Assembly: GCF_043944905.1 (NCBI RefSeq)
Contig: NZ_JBIMSN010000020.1
Coordinates: forward strand, 1-64,000
Length of the DNA: 64,000 nt
Direction of reading: 5' to 3'
From: Antrihabitans spumae
GTDB taxonomy: Bacteria; Actinomycetota; Actinomycetes; Mycobacteriales; Mycobacteriaceae
Part shown: positions 26,377-35,146 of the stretch, one piece after another
Layout of the letters: each line of letters opens with the position of its first letter
Position numbering within the stretch: the stretch's first letter is position 1
Notes under the pieces: generated by a model
Seen by the model: the letters and a program-made list of their open reading frames with translations, nothing else
The model's database searches: none
What the model was told of the DNA's origin: nothing
Position numbers and translations under genes: made by a program

Positions 26377-27953
26377 TTCTGCAGCGCATCGGCAATCGTG
26401 GCCTGTTCATCGGCGGACTGTTCGAGCAGGCGGCACAGCGAAATCCGGATCTCACGGTCACCCTCGACCATGTGCTCGACCTCGATCCAGGCCGCGGCAG
26501 TGAGCTGACGGTCGGCGACTGTGCGGACATCGTGGCCAGAGCCGCAACAGCGCTTGTCGCGGCCGGAGTGCGACCCGGTGACAAGGTCGCGATCTTCAAG
26601 CAGGACGGGTTCGACATCTTTCTGCTCGCCTGCGCGGTGTCGCGCGTAGGCGCGGTGCCGGTGAATCTGTCGCCAGCTCTCAAAGGCGATGTGGTCGCCG
26701 AATTGTTGCGCCGCTGCGATTGGCCGTACCTGATCACCGACGGTGGAAAGTTCGCCGAAGTACTGACCGAGGAGACCAAACAGCACGCTCGCGCTGTCCT
26801 GCTCGCATCGAGCGATGGCGACGCCGCGCTACGCCTCGACCTCGACGGCGAGCGCAATCCGGTAGCGCCGATTCGCCCCGATCCGTCGCTGCCCGCGTTG
26901 ATCACACACACGTCCGGAACGACCGGCGTACCGAAACTTGTCGTCCACACGGCAAAGACACTGCAGGCGCGTTATCGACCGCAGGCTGTGGGTGCGCGAG
27001 CATTGATCAGACGCCGCGAGACAGTCGCGATACACGTCTCCTTCGTGCACTCACGACTGGTGACCGCACTTGCGATCGCGCTCGCGCGCGGCTTTCCGAT
27101 CGTGATCATCCGCGATCCGGATTCGAGCCACGTCGCCGAGATCCTTGCGCGTACGAAGCCGGGCATCATCGAAGCCCATCCGAACGCGATCGTCGCATGG
27201 GAGCCGCTGACCAAGGATCCGCGCGGACCGCTTGCAAATCTCAACTGCCTGAGTACGACCTTCGATGCGATCCACCCACGGACGGTTGTGGAACTCCTCG
27301 CAGCCTCCGAGCGGAAGAATCCGATTCACATCCAGCTGTACGGGCAGAGCGAAATCGGTCCGACGGTGGGCCGGGTCAGCACCCGAAAGCGCGGCATCGA
27401 CGCGGACTGGCGTTGCGTCGGGTTTCCGTTCGCCGGTATGACCGGGCTTCGGGTCGTCGGTGCCGACGGCAAGCGGCCGACGGAAGCACAGCCGGGATAC
27501 GTCGAAATACGCAGCGACGGTCGCGCGCTCACCTATCTCGGTGAGGACGACCGCTACAGGCGACAGCTGACCGACGGTTGGTGGCGAATGGGCGACGTCG
27601 GCTATCGAACGAAGTGGGGCTGTCTGCATCTGCTCGATCGGGAGGTGGACACGATCGCAGGCTTCGGAAGCACCTTGGCGATCGAGGACACCGTGCTGGC
27701 TCGGATGGATGCCTTGCTGGAGATCGTCGTGATTGCCGACGACAGCGGCGTGCCGACTCCAGTCGTCGTGACCCGAGACGAGTCGCCACTGGATCTGGCG
27801 CAGTGGCACGCCGCCATCGCCGATCTACCGCAGATGCGCGAACCGGTGCAGCTACCGCTTGCGCAACTGCCGCGCACCGCAACGGCGAAGGTGCAGCGGC
27901 TAGCGTTGGCCAAGTTGCTGACCGCAACACCGGGCACCGGTAGCGCGTCGTGA
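26373..27953 (+). CDS. AMP-dependent acyl/aryl ligase (paralogue of the 14372-15910 ligase)
   Basis: 526 residues, with start overlapping the SRPBCC stop. The ATP motif is THTSGTTGVPK (179-189). IIEAHPNAIVAWEPL, STTFDAIHPRTVVELL and LYGQSEIGPTVGRV align closely with the divergent ligase at 14372-15910. The C-terminal lysine motif is the variant PRTATAKVQRL. The YGQSE motif of both differs from the usual YGxTE of acyl-CoA ligases. It stands directly upstream of the DhbA, PhzD and PhzE-type genes, so 3-hydroxyanthranilate is a plausible substrate for adenylation. That is inference from position. Confidence 0.87.
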   Translation: MILQRIGNRGLFIGGLFEQAAQRNPDLTVTLDHVLDLDPGRGSELTVGDCADIVARAATALVAAGVRPGDKVAIFKQDGFDIFLLACAVSRVGAVPVNLSPALKGDVVAELLRRCDWPYLITDGGKFAEVLTEETKQHARAVLLASSDGDAALRLDLDGERNPVAPIRPDPSLPALITHTSGTTGVPKLVVHTAKTLQARYRPQAVGARALIRRRETVAIHVSFVHSRLVTALAIALARGFPIVIIRDPDSSHVAEILARTKPGIIEAHPNAIVAWEPLTKDPRGPLANLNCLSTTFDAIHPRTVVELLAASERKNPIHIQLYGQSEIGPTVGRVSTRKRGIDADWRCVGFPFAGMTGLRVVGADGKRPTEAQPGYVEIRSDGRALTYLGEDDRYRRQLTDGWWRMGDVGYRTKWGCLHLLDREVDTIAGFGSTLAIEDTVLARMDALLEIVVIADDSGVPTPVVVTRDESPLDLAQWHAAIADLPQMREPVQLPLAQLPRTATAKVQRLALAKLLTATPGTGSAS

Positions 27954-28729
27954 CCGATGTGCAGACCGAGCGTGATCCGAGGCCCGGGGTCGCCGTTGTC
28001 ACCGGCGGTGCCAGAGGCATCGGTGCGACGATCGCTCGACGACTCGGCGAACTCGGTACGACGGTCGTCGCGATCGACGCGGCCGAGCCCGACAAAGCCG
28101 CGTCGGCAACCGACCGCGTGATCCCGATGCTGGGCGACGTCAGCAAGCGGACCGACATCGAGCGGATCGTCGACACGGTCGAATCCACCATCGGGCCGAT
28201 CGAGCACCTGGTCAATGCGGCCGGTGTCATGTTCACAGGCGAGGCAGCGGAGCTGTCCGACGGCGATTGGGATGCGACGTTCGCGGTCAACACAACCGGC
28301 GTTTTCGTGGCTACGAGCGCGGTACTGCGCAGGATGATTCCACGGCGAGCCGGCTCGCTCGTCACGGTGTCGTCGAACGCTGCCAAGACTCCGCGGGTGG
28401 CGCTGACCGCATACGCGGCCTCAAAAGCAGCGTCGACGATGTTCACGAAATGCACGGCACTCGAGGTCGCTCGCTTCGGTATCCGCTGCAATGTGGTGTC
28501 ACCTGGTTCGACGGACACCGACATGTTGCGGGTGAGCTGGGACGGACAAGATCGGTCGCGCGCCACGATCGACGGTGACCTGCAACGGTTTCGACTCGGC
28601 ATACCGCTCGGACGTATCGCCCAACCGGACGACATCGCCGACGCTGTGCTGTTCCTGCTTTCCGACGAAGCCAAACACATCACGATGGGCGACCTGACCG
28701 TCGACGGCGGCGCAACTCTCGGAGCCTGA
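27950..28729 (+). CDS. SDR of the DhbA/EntA type, predicted dihydro-3-hydroxyanthranilate dehydrogenase
   Basis: 259 residues, GTG start overlapping the ligase stop. The NAD motif is TGGARGIG (18-25); the catalytic pair is Y155xxxK159 in YAASK. VNAAGVMFTGEAAELSDGDWDATFAVNTTGVF and the C-terminal DLTVDGGATLGA match 2,3-dihydro-2,3-dihydroxybenzoate dehydrogenases. Next to PhzD- and PhzE-type genes, the expected substrate is trans-2,3-dihydro-3-hydroxyanthranilate, which NAD+-dependent oxidation would aromatise to 3-hydroxyanthranilate, as described for several actinomycete benzoxazole and calcimycin-type pathways. If isochorismate were made instead, the product would be 2,3-dihydroxybenzoate. 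Confidence 0.85.
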   Translation: MTDVQTERDPRPGVAVVTGGARGIGATIARRLGELGTTVVAIDAAEPDKAASATDRVIPMLGDVSKRTDIERIVDTVESTIGPIEHLVNAAGVMFTGEAAELSDGDWDATFAVNTTGVFVATSAVLRRMIPRRAGSLVTVSSNAAKTPRVALTAYAASKAASTMFTKCTALEVARFGIRCNVVSPGSTDTDMLRVSWDGQDRSRATIDGDLQRFRLGIPLGRIAQPDDIADAVLFLLSDEAKHITMGDLTVDGGATLGA

Positions 28730-28776
28730 GTAGCAATGCCGGGGCACCGAGACGATACGAAAGCGAGCGGACAACA

Positions 28777-29448
28777 ATGACGGGAATACCGACAGTCGGT
28801 TCCTACGGCATGCCGGCACACGCCGAACTGCCGGTGAACACGGTCGACTGGACGCTGGAGCCACATCGCGCCGTGCTGTTGATTCACGATATGCAGCAGT
28901 ACTTTCTACGTCCTTTCGGACGGCAGTCTCCGTTGTTCGACGAGCTGCTCGCGAACATCACACACCTGCGTGACGTGTGCGCTGCCGCAGGCGTCGTCAT
29001 TGCCTATACCGCTCAGCCGGGTGGCATGACTCGAGAACAGCGGGGGTTGTTGCGTGACTTCTGGGGTGACGGCATGTCGGTGGACGAGTCCGACCGGGAG
29101 ATCATTCCTGAGCTGACCCCGCGCGAGGAGGACTGGGTCTTCACCAAGTGGCGCTACAGCGCCTTCCACAAGTCCGATCTCGCCGCCCGCCTTCGTGATT
29201 GTGGGCGCGACCAGATGATCGTGTGTGGTGTCTACGCGCACGTCGGGATTCTGATGACGGCGTGTGACGCGTTCTCCCACGATGTCGAGACGTTCCTCGT
29301 CTCCGATGCGATAGCTGACTTCACCCGAGCGGATCACGTCATGACTCTCGAATACGCGGCGTCGCGCTGCGCGATGGTGCAGTCGACCGATCGAATCGCG
29401 TCGGCGCTGAGCAACACCGCGATCGTGGCGGGGAGTAAGGAGGCGTGA
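28777..29448 (+). CDS. Isochorismatase-family hydrolase, PhzD type
   Basis: 223 residues. The N-terminal VDWTLEPHRAVLLIHDMQQYFL, AQPGGMTREQRGLLRDFWG and CGVYAHVGILMTACDAF blocks match PhzD and DhbB/EntB isochorismatase domains. D38 (IHDMQ) and K124 (FTKWRYSAF) fall at the positions of the PhzD catalytic Asp and Lys. There is no C-terminal aryl carrier domain, as in PhzD and unlike EntB. It should hydrolyse the vinyl ether of 2-amino-2-desoxyisochorismate to dihydro-3-hydroxyanthranilate and pyruvate. The stop is one base before the start of the PhzE-type gene, which reuses its 3' end for the ribosome-binding site TAAGGAGG. Confidence 0.92.
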   Translation: MTGIPTVGSYGMPAHAELPVNTVDWTLEPHRAVLLIHDMQQYFLRPFGRQSPLFDELLANITHLRDVCAAAGVVIAYTAQPGGMTREQRGLLRDFWGDGMSVDESDREIIPELTPREEDWVFTKWRYSAFHKSDLAARLRDCGRDQMIVCGVYAHVGILMTACDAFSHDVETFLVSDAIADFTRADHVMTLEYAASRCAMVQSTDRIASALSNTAIVAGSKEA

Positions 29449-29449
29449 G

Positions 29450-31405
29450 ATGACCGACGACGGCCGCCGGGCCGGTGCGACAGCGCTGAATGCCGTCACG
29501 TCGCAGGAACCGCCGCCGTTCGCCATCCTGCACCGGCCGCAAACCAACGGTACCGAGCTGGAGATCCTGCTCGGATCGGTCTCCGTCCTTGACGAGATCG
29601 ACGACCTGACGGACCTAACCGCCGACTCGGATGTCCTTGTGCTGCTGCCATATCGGCAGATCCGGGAGCGCGGCTACCCCTGCATCGACGATCGTTCGCC
29701 GCTGTTGGCGATGACGGTCACCGAGCGAGACGCCGTGAGCCGTGACGTGGTCCTCGCCGCGATTCGTACCGACCCGGTCTCGTTCGACGACTTCGAGTTC
29801 GACGTCTCCGACGACGACTACGAACAGATCGTTGCCAATGTCATCGCCGACGAAATCGGCGCAGGGGAGGGATCGAACTTCGTCATCAGCCGGTCGCTCG
29901 TCGGATCGGTCGGTGCCGACCCGGTAGGGACGGCGTTGAGTGTCTTCAAGAGCTTGCTGCTCAACGAGCATGGTTCCTACTGGACGTTCATCGTGCACAC
30001 CGGCACTCGGACGTTCGTCGGCGCGAGCCCGGAGGCGCACGTCACGTTGCACGACGGCTACGTGTCGATGAATCCGATCAGCGGAACCTACCGGTATCCA
30101 CCCGCCGGAGCGACTGTGGCAGGCGTGCTCGATTTTCTCTCCGACAACAAGGAGACCGACGAACTGTTCATGGTCGTCGACGAGGAACTGAAGATGATGT
30201 CGAGGCTGTGCGACGCCGGTGGCAAGGTCGCAGGCCCGTTCCTCAAGGAGATGGCGCATCTGTCGCACACCGAATATCTGCTGCGCGGCCGAACCTCGCG
30301 AACGGTCGCGGATGTGTTGCGGGAGACCATGTTCGCACCGACGGTGATGGGCAGCCCGCTGGAGAACGCGAGCAGGGTGATCAAGAAGTACGAAACGTCG
30401 GGTCGCGGTTACTACAGCGGAGCAATGGCGCTCGTCGACCACGATCCGGCAGGTGCGATCCGCATGGATTCGACCATTCTCATTCGGACCGCGATGCTGG
30501 ACGAGCTCGGCCGGGCGCGGATCGCGGTCGGATCGACGCTCGTGCGCCATTCGAATCCGCGTCAAGAAATGAACGAGACCCGGGTCAAGGCTGCCGCGCT
30601 GCTCGGCAGGGTGACTGCGGCAGCGCACTCGCATCTGTCAGGTCAGACGTGTGTGCGCGACGCATTGCGGGAGCGCAACACGCTCGCTTCACCGTTCTGG
30701 TTCGCCGACCCGGAGACGCGTTCGGCGGAGCTGTCCGGGATCGCGGGCAATCACGCTTTGCTGATCGACGCGGAAGACAACTTCACCGCAATGTTGGCGA
30801 GCGAACTGCGGGCACTCGGGTTGGCAGTGACTTTTCTTCGCTACGACGACACTTTCGCGGTGCAGGACTACGACCTGGTGGTACTCGGACCTGGTCCGGG
30901 CGACCCACGGGCACTGAGCAATCCGCGTATCGCAGCCATGCACAGGTTGGTTGCCGACGCGCTCGCACGCTCGGATCGGCTCTTGGCCGTGTGCTTGAGC
31001 CACCAGATCCTCTGCTCGGTGCTCGGCCTGCGGCTAGGGAGGCTCCCGGAGCCGAATCAGGGTGCTGGACGGGATATTTCGCTGTTCGGCGTGCCCGCGC
31101 GCGTCGGCTTCTACAACACTTTCGTCGCCGAATGCGACACCGACAGCTTCGACTCGGATCTCGCGGGCAGGGTTCAGGTCAGCCGAAAAGCTCAGACGAA
31201 AGAGGTGCACGCGTTGCGTGGCGACACGTTCGAGTCCATTCAGTTCCACGCCGAATCGATTCTCTCCCGGGACGGCTCCGCGATACTCGAGGCAGCGGTC
31301 CGTCGTCTGCTCTGCGGGCCCGGCGACGACTGTGCGGACCCACTGGTCGCACGTTATCGCGACGGCAGCGTTGCGGTGCGGGACTCGGTCGGCCGACCAT
31401 GCTGA
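29450..31405 (+). CDS. PhzE-type 2-amino-2-desoxyisochorismate synthase
   Basis: 651 residues, a single-chain fusion of chorismate-binding and glutamine amidotransferase domains as in PhzE (about 630). The synthase domain (1-430) has MNPISGTYRYP, then RHSNPRQEMNETRVKAAALLG. The amidotransferase domain has GPGPGDPR, the nucleophile C515 in AVCLSHQ, and the H600/E602 pair in FHAES. PNQGAGRDISLFG and ARVGFYNTF are characteristic of PhzE rather than of TrpE/TrpG. It would convert chorismate and glutamine to 2-amino-2-desoxyisochorismate. A near-perfect TAAGGAGG site lies six bases before the ATG. Its stop overlaps the MmpL start. Confidence 0.92.
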   Translation: MTDDGRRAGATALNAVTSQEPPPFAILHRPQTNGTELEILLGSVSVLDEIDDLTDLTADSDVLVLLPYRQIRERGYPCIDDRSPLLAMTVTERDAVSRDVVLAAIRTDPVSFDDFEFDVSDDDYEQIVANVIADEIGAGEGSNFVISRSLVGSVGADPVGTALSVFKSLLLNEHGSYWTFIVHTGTRTFVGASPEAHVTLHDGYVSMNPISGTYRYPPAGATVAGVLDFLSDNKETDELFMVVDEELKMMSRLCDAGGKVAGPFLKEMAHLSHTEYLLRGRTSRTVADVLRETMFAPTVMGSPLENASRVIKKYETSGRGYYSGAMALVDHDPAGAIRMDSTILIRTAMLDELGRARIAVGSTLVRHSNPRQEMNETRVKAAALLGRVTAAAHSHLSGQTCVRDALRERNTLASPFWFADPETRSAELSGIAGNHALLIDAEDNFTAMLASELRALGLAVTFLRYDDTFAVQDYDLVVLGPGPGDPRALSNPRIAAMHRLVADALARSDRLLAVCLSHQILCSVLGLRLGRLPEPNQGAGRDISLFGVPARVGFYNTFVAECDTDSFDSDLAGRVQVSRKAQTKEVHALRGDTFESIQFHAESILSRDGSAILEAAVRRLLCGPGDDCADPLVARYRDGSVAVRDSVGRPC

Positions 31406-33618
31406 ATCAGATTGCGAGGCTGTCGATCCGGGCGCCCAAATACGTATTGGCTTTCATGTTCGCCATCGCGATCCTCTGCGGTGTGGCCGGGGCGACCGTC
31501 ATGGATCACCTCGGCCAGGGTGGTTTCGAAGATCCCGATGCGGAATCGACCCGCGCGTCGCAGATTCTCGACGAACGTTTCGGAATCGGAGCTCCGAACC
31601 TGGTGCTTCTCGTCGACGCTCCCGCAGGCCTCGACACCGCGGAGACCCGAAGCTTCGGCAACGAACTCACCGACGAGCTTCGTGCGAGCGATGGCGTCTC
31701 CAGCGTCCAGTCCTACTGGGAGGCGCCGCCGGATCTCGCGATCGCACTGCGCAGCACCGATTCGACGAGTGCGATTATCGCTGCGAAGATCGACGGCGAC
31801 GACAAGACTGCGATGGCACGAGCCGAGAAGATCGCCGACGAACTCTCCGGGGTGCGAGACGGCATCACCGTGCGAGCGGGCGGTGAAGCTGTCGGTTATC
31901 AAGAGGTGACCGATCAGGTCACCAAGGATCTGCTCGTCGCCGAGGCGGTCGCGATTCCGATCACCGGCATACTGCTCGTCTGGATCTTCGGCAGCCTCGT
32001 CGCAGCCATGCTGCCGCTCGCTATAGGAATCTTTTCGATCCTGACTACCGTCGGAATCCTGCGCGGCCTTTCGGTATTCACCGACATGTCGTTCTATGCG
32101 CTGAATATGACGACCGCTCTCGGCATGGCGCTCGCCATCGATTACAGCCTGTTCATGGTCAGCCGTTTCCGTGAGGAGCTCCAGGCCGGTCACGACGTCG
32201 ATACCGCAATCGAGCGCACTGTTCGTACCGCGGGACGCACAGTGCTCTTCTCGGCCTTGCCGGTCATGCTGTCGATGTCGGCACTGCTGATCTTCCCCCT
32301 CTACTTCCTCAGGTCGTTCGCCTACGCCGGGATGGCGGTCGTCGGCGCGGCGGCGGTTGCCGCGCTCGTCTTGATGCCTGCCATTCTCAAACTGCTCGGA
32401 ACGAGAGTGAACGCTCTCGACCTGCGCACTCCGGCGCTGAAGTGGTTCGGCCGATCGCCGAAACGCACCGTGGTACCCGAGGAGAGCCTCTGGTATCGAA
32501 TCGTCATGCGTGTCAACAAATTTCCTGCTGTCGCTGCCGTCGCAGTGATTATCGTCCTGCTCTTCCTCGGCGCCCCGTTCCTGTCGGTTCAGCTCGGCTT
32601 CGCCGACGATCGAGCCATCGGGGACCAAGCGTCGAGCAGGCAGGTCGGCGACAGTCTGCGAACCGACTTCAACCAGGACGCTACGGCGTCGGCGCTGGCT
32701 CTACTGCCCGACTTCACCGGCGACCCGGGACCGTACGCGCAGGCGCTGTCGGAAGTGGACGGCGTGGTAGGTGTGGCATCGGCGGCAGGTACGTACGTCT
32801 CCGGTTTCCGTGCTGCGTCGGCGCCCGAAGGTTTGCGCGACGCCGAAGGAACGTTCCTTACGGTAGCCACGAAGGTGCCCCCGTTCGGCGCCGAGGGTGG
32901 CGAGTTGCTCGAGCGGCTGCGCGCGGTGCCGCCGCCGGCCGAGGTGCTGTTCACCGGTCCGGCAGCCAAGAACGACGACACGATCGCCGCGATCGCGGGG
33001 CGCCTGCCACTGGCTCTCGCATGGATCGCACTTGCAATCTTCGTCGTCCTGTTCCTGTTCACCGGCAGCATCGTGTTGCCGATCAAAGCGATTGTGGTGA
33101 ACACGCTTTCGCTATCAGCGACGTTCGGTGCCCTGGTGTGGATCTTCCAGGAAGGGCACCTGTCAGGGTTGCTCGGCTTCACACCGACCGGCTATTTGAA
33201 CACCGTCATACCTGTGCTGATGTTCTGCCTCGCCTTCGGCATGTCGATGGACTACGAGATCTTCATCCTGTCGCGGATCCGGGAGGAATGGCTGAAGTCG
33301 TCACGTTCGGCGCAGGACAGCTCCCGCGCCGTCGCTTTGGGCATGGCACGGACGGGCAGGATCATCACTGCTGCAGCGATTTTGATGGCTGTCGTCCTGT
33401 CTGCGCTCGTCACGTCGCAGGTGTCGTTCATTCAGATGTTCGGCCTTGGCCTCGCGCTCATGGTTGTGGTGGACGCAACCCTTGTGCGCAGCGTGCTGGT
33501 GCCGGCATTTATGCAATTGATGGGCCGCTACAACTGGTGGGCGCCCGCGCCGCTTGCGCGTCTGCACGACAAGATCGGCCTGTCCGAAGCTGAACCGGAG
33601 GTGGAGCGTGCCCGATAA
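31399..33618 (+). CDS. MmpL/RND-family lipid or natural-product exporter
   Basis: 739 residues. The ATG at 31399 gives the expected MmpL beginning (membrane helix, then a periplasmic domain); the overlap ATGCTGA ties it to the PhzE-type gene. About 12 hydrophobic segments are arranged as 1+5 in each half. Signature helices read MALAIDYSLFMVSRFREE and GMSMDYEIFILSRIREE, with the Asp-Tyr pairs used for proton coupling. Two large extracytoplasmic loops (about 35-185 and 390-530) should form the porter domain. MmpL proteins export lipids, glycolipids and siderophores across the mycolic-acid envelope. Here it most likely exports the cluster product. Confidence 0.92.
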   Translation: MLNQIARLSIRAPKYVLAFMFAIAILCGVAGATVMDHLGQGGFEDPDAESTRASQILDERFGIGAPNLVLLVDAPAGLDTAETRSFGNELTDELRASDGVSSVQSYWEAPPDLAIALRSTDSTSAIIAAKIDGDDKTAMARAEKIADELSGVRDGITVRAGGEAVGYQEVTDQVTKDLLVAEAVAIPITGILLVWIFGSLVAAMLPLAIGIFSILTTVGILRGLSVFTDMSFYALNMTTALGMALAIDYSLFMVSRFREELQAGHDVDTAIERTVRTAGRTVLFSALPVMLSMSALLIFPLYFLRSFAYAGMAVVGAAAVAALVLMPAILKLLGTRVNALDLRTPALKWFGRSPKRTVVPEESLWYRIVMRVNKFPAVAAVAVIIVLLFLGAPFLSVQLGFADDRAIGDQASSRQVGDSLRTDFNQDATASALALLPDFTGDPGPYAQALSEVDGVVGVASAAGTYVSGFRAASAPEGLRDAEGTFLTVATKVPPFGAEGGELLERLRAVPPPAEVLFTGPAAKNDDTIAAIAGRLPLALAWIALAIFVVLFLFTGSIVLPIKAIVVNTLSLSATFGALVWIFQEGHLSGLLGFTPTGYLNTVIPVLMFCLAFGMSMDYEIFILSRIREEWLKSSRSAQDSSRAVALGMARTGRIITAAAILMAVVLSALVTSQVSFIQMFGLGLALMVVVDATLVRSVLVPAFMQLMGRYNWWAPAPLARLHDKIGLSEAEPEVERAR

Positions 33619-35146
33619 CCGCAGCAGCACAGCAGAATTCGAGGACTCCCTGGGTCTGCAGGTGCACGAAGTTGTCATCGTCGGTTCGGGGCTCTCCGGT
33701 ATTGCTGCGGCGGTGAAGCTGGATCGGGCAGGGATCGACGACTTCGTCGTGCTCGAAAAGGCGGATCGAGTCGGCGGAACGTGGCGGGAGAACACCTATC
33801 CCGGATGTGGCGTCGACATCCCCTCGGCCGTGTACTGCTTTACTTTCAACCCGAACCCCAAGTGGAGCAGGAACTTCGCAAGCCAGCCCGAGGTGCTGGC
33901 CTACATCGAGGACACCGTAGTCGAATTCGGTATCGCCGAGCGGCTCCGCTTCGGAACGGAGCTGCTCGACGCAAGCTGGTCGGACGCAGACAGACAGTGG
34001 ACGATGCAGACGACCCGCGGCACCTATCTCGCGCGACACGTCGTCTTCGCAACCGGTCTACTGACGGAGCCGAAGTTCCCACCGCTGCCGGGGCTGGAGA
34101 CCTTCACCGGTACGAAATTCCACTCCGCCACCTGGAATCACGACATCGATCTTGCCGACAAACGGGTGGCGGTGATCGGCACGGGTTGTTCGTCGGTGCA
34201 GATCGTGCCCGAGATCGCGTCCGTCGTCGACGAGCTGATCGTCTTTCAGCGCACTCCCGCGTGGGTTATCCCGCGGCTCGATTTCCCGATCCCGAGTTTC
34301 GTACAGACGTTCTTCCGGCTGGTTCCCGCGGCGCAATGGTTCCTGCGTTTCGTGTGCGACGTCATCTTGCGCACGCTCGCGCTCGTCATGCGGCGGGAGC
34401 GGACCGCTCGACTGCTCGGTCCGGTCGGCCGCGGCCAGCTGCGATCGCAAGTTCCCGATCCAACGCTGCGCGCCATGCTGACACCGGACTTCACGATCGG
34501 CTGCAAGCGGTTGCTGTTGTCCAACACCTACCTACCGGCTTTGTCCAGATCCAATGTCACGCTGCTTCCGCACGCGTTGACGGCGGTCGATGGCGATAAA
34601 TTGATCGCTGCCGACGGCACCGAGAAGTTCGTCGACGTCATCGTTTTCGCCACTGGATTCGAACTACGGTATCCGCCGATAGCGAAGCGAATTCGGGTTC
34701 GCGGCGGGTCGACGCTGTCGGAGCAGTGGGACCGGACGAGCCCCGAGGCGTACCTCGCCACAACCGTTCCGAGCGCACCGAACGCGTATCTGCTGCTCGG
34801 ACCGAACATCGTCATGTACAACTCGCTGCTGTCTCTGGCGGAGTCGCAGATCGACTACGTCATCGACGCGATTCGGTTGACGCGGTCCAGTGGCGTCGAG
34901 GCGCTCGAGGTGATCGAACAGCACTTCGCGGCATTCAACGAACGTGTTCAGCGCGATCTCGGCAACAGCGTGTACAACACCGGCGGCTGCGCCAGTTTCT
35001 ACATCGACGAGCACGGCAAGAACTTCGTCACGTGGCCGTGGTCGACGGCCAAGCTGCGAAAGTCGTTGGCTCACTTCGATGTCGAGAACTACGACGTCGT
35101 CCGAAACAGACACGAGCTACCTCGATCCGAAAGCGTGTCGGGATGA
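33608..35146 (+). CDS. FAD-dependent monooxygenase, Baeyer-Villiger type
   Basis: 512 residues from the GTG at 33608, overlapping the MmpL stop by 11 bases, with a GGAGGTGGAG site just upstream. The FAD motif is VVIVGSGLSGIAAA (22-35), the second nucleotide motif VAVIGTGCSSVQIV (187-200), and between them is the Baeyer-Villiger fingerprint FxGxxxHxxxW (F166, G168, H172, W176). RVGGTWRENTYPGCGVDIPS is also typical. The reaction would insert oxygen next to a carbonyl, or oxidise N or S, using NADPH and O2. The substrate is unknown; an acyl or keto intermediate of the cluster is plausible. Confidence 0.9.
   Translation: MPDNRSSTAEFEDSLGLQVHEVVIVGSGLSGIAAAVKLDRAGIDDFVVLEKADRVGGTWRENTYPGCGVDIPSAVYCFTFNPNPKWSRNFASQPEVLAYIEDTVVEFGIAERLRFGTELLDASWSDADRQWTMQTTRGTYLARHVVFATGLLTEPKFPPLPGLETFTGTKFHSATWNHDIDLADKRVAVIGTGCSSVQIVPEIASVVDELIVFQRTPAWVIPRLDFPIPSFVQTFFRLVPAAQWFLRFVCDVILRTLALVMRRERTARLLGPVGRGQLRSQVPDPTLRAMLTPDFTIGCKRLLLSNTYLPALSRSNVTLLPHALTAVDGDKLIAADGTEKFVDVIVFATGFELRYPPIAKRIRVRGGSTLSEQWDRTSPEAYLATTVPSAPNAYLLLGPNIVMYNSLLSLAESQIDYVIDAIRLTRSSGVEALEVIEQHFAAFNERVQRDLGNSVYNTGGCASFYIDEHGKNFVTWPWSTAKLRKSLAHFDVENYDVVRNRHELPRSESVSG

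Noticed and set aside
30208..31398. Upstream extension of the MmpL frame making a protein of over 1100 residues.
   Set aside because: The extension lies wholly within the conserved PhzE-type gene in another frame, and the ATG at 31399 gives the normal MmpL start.
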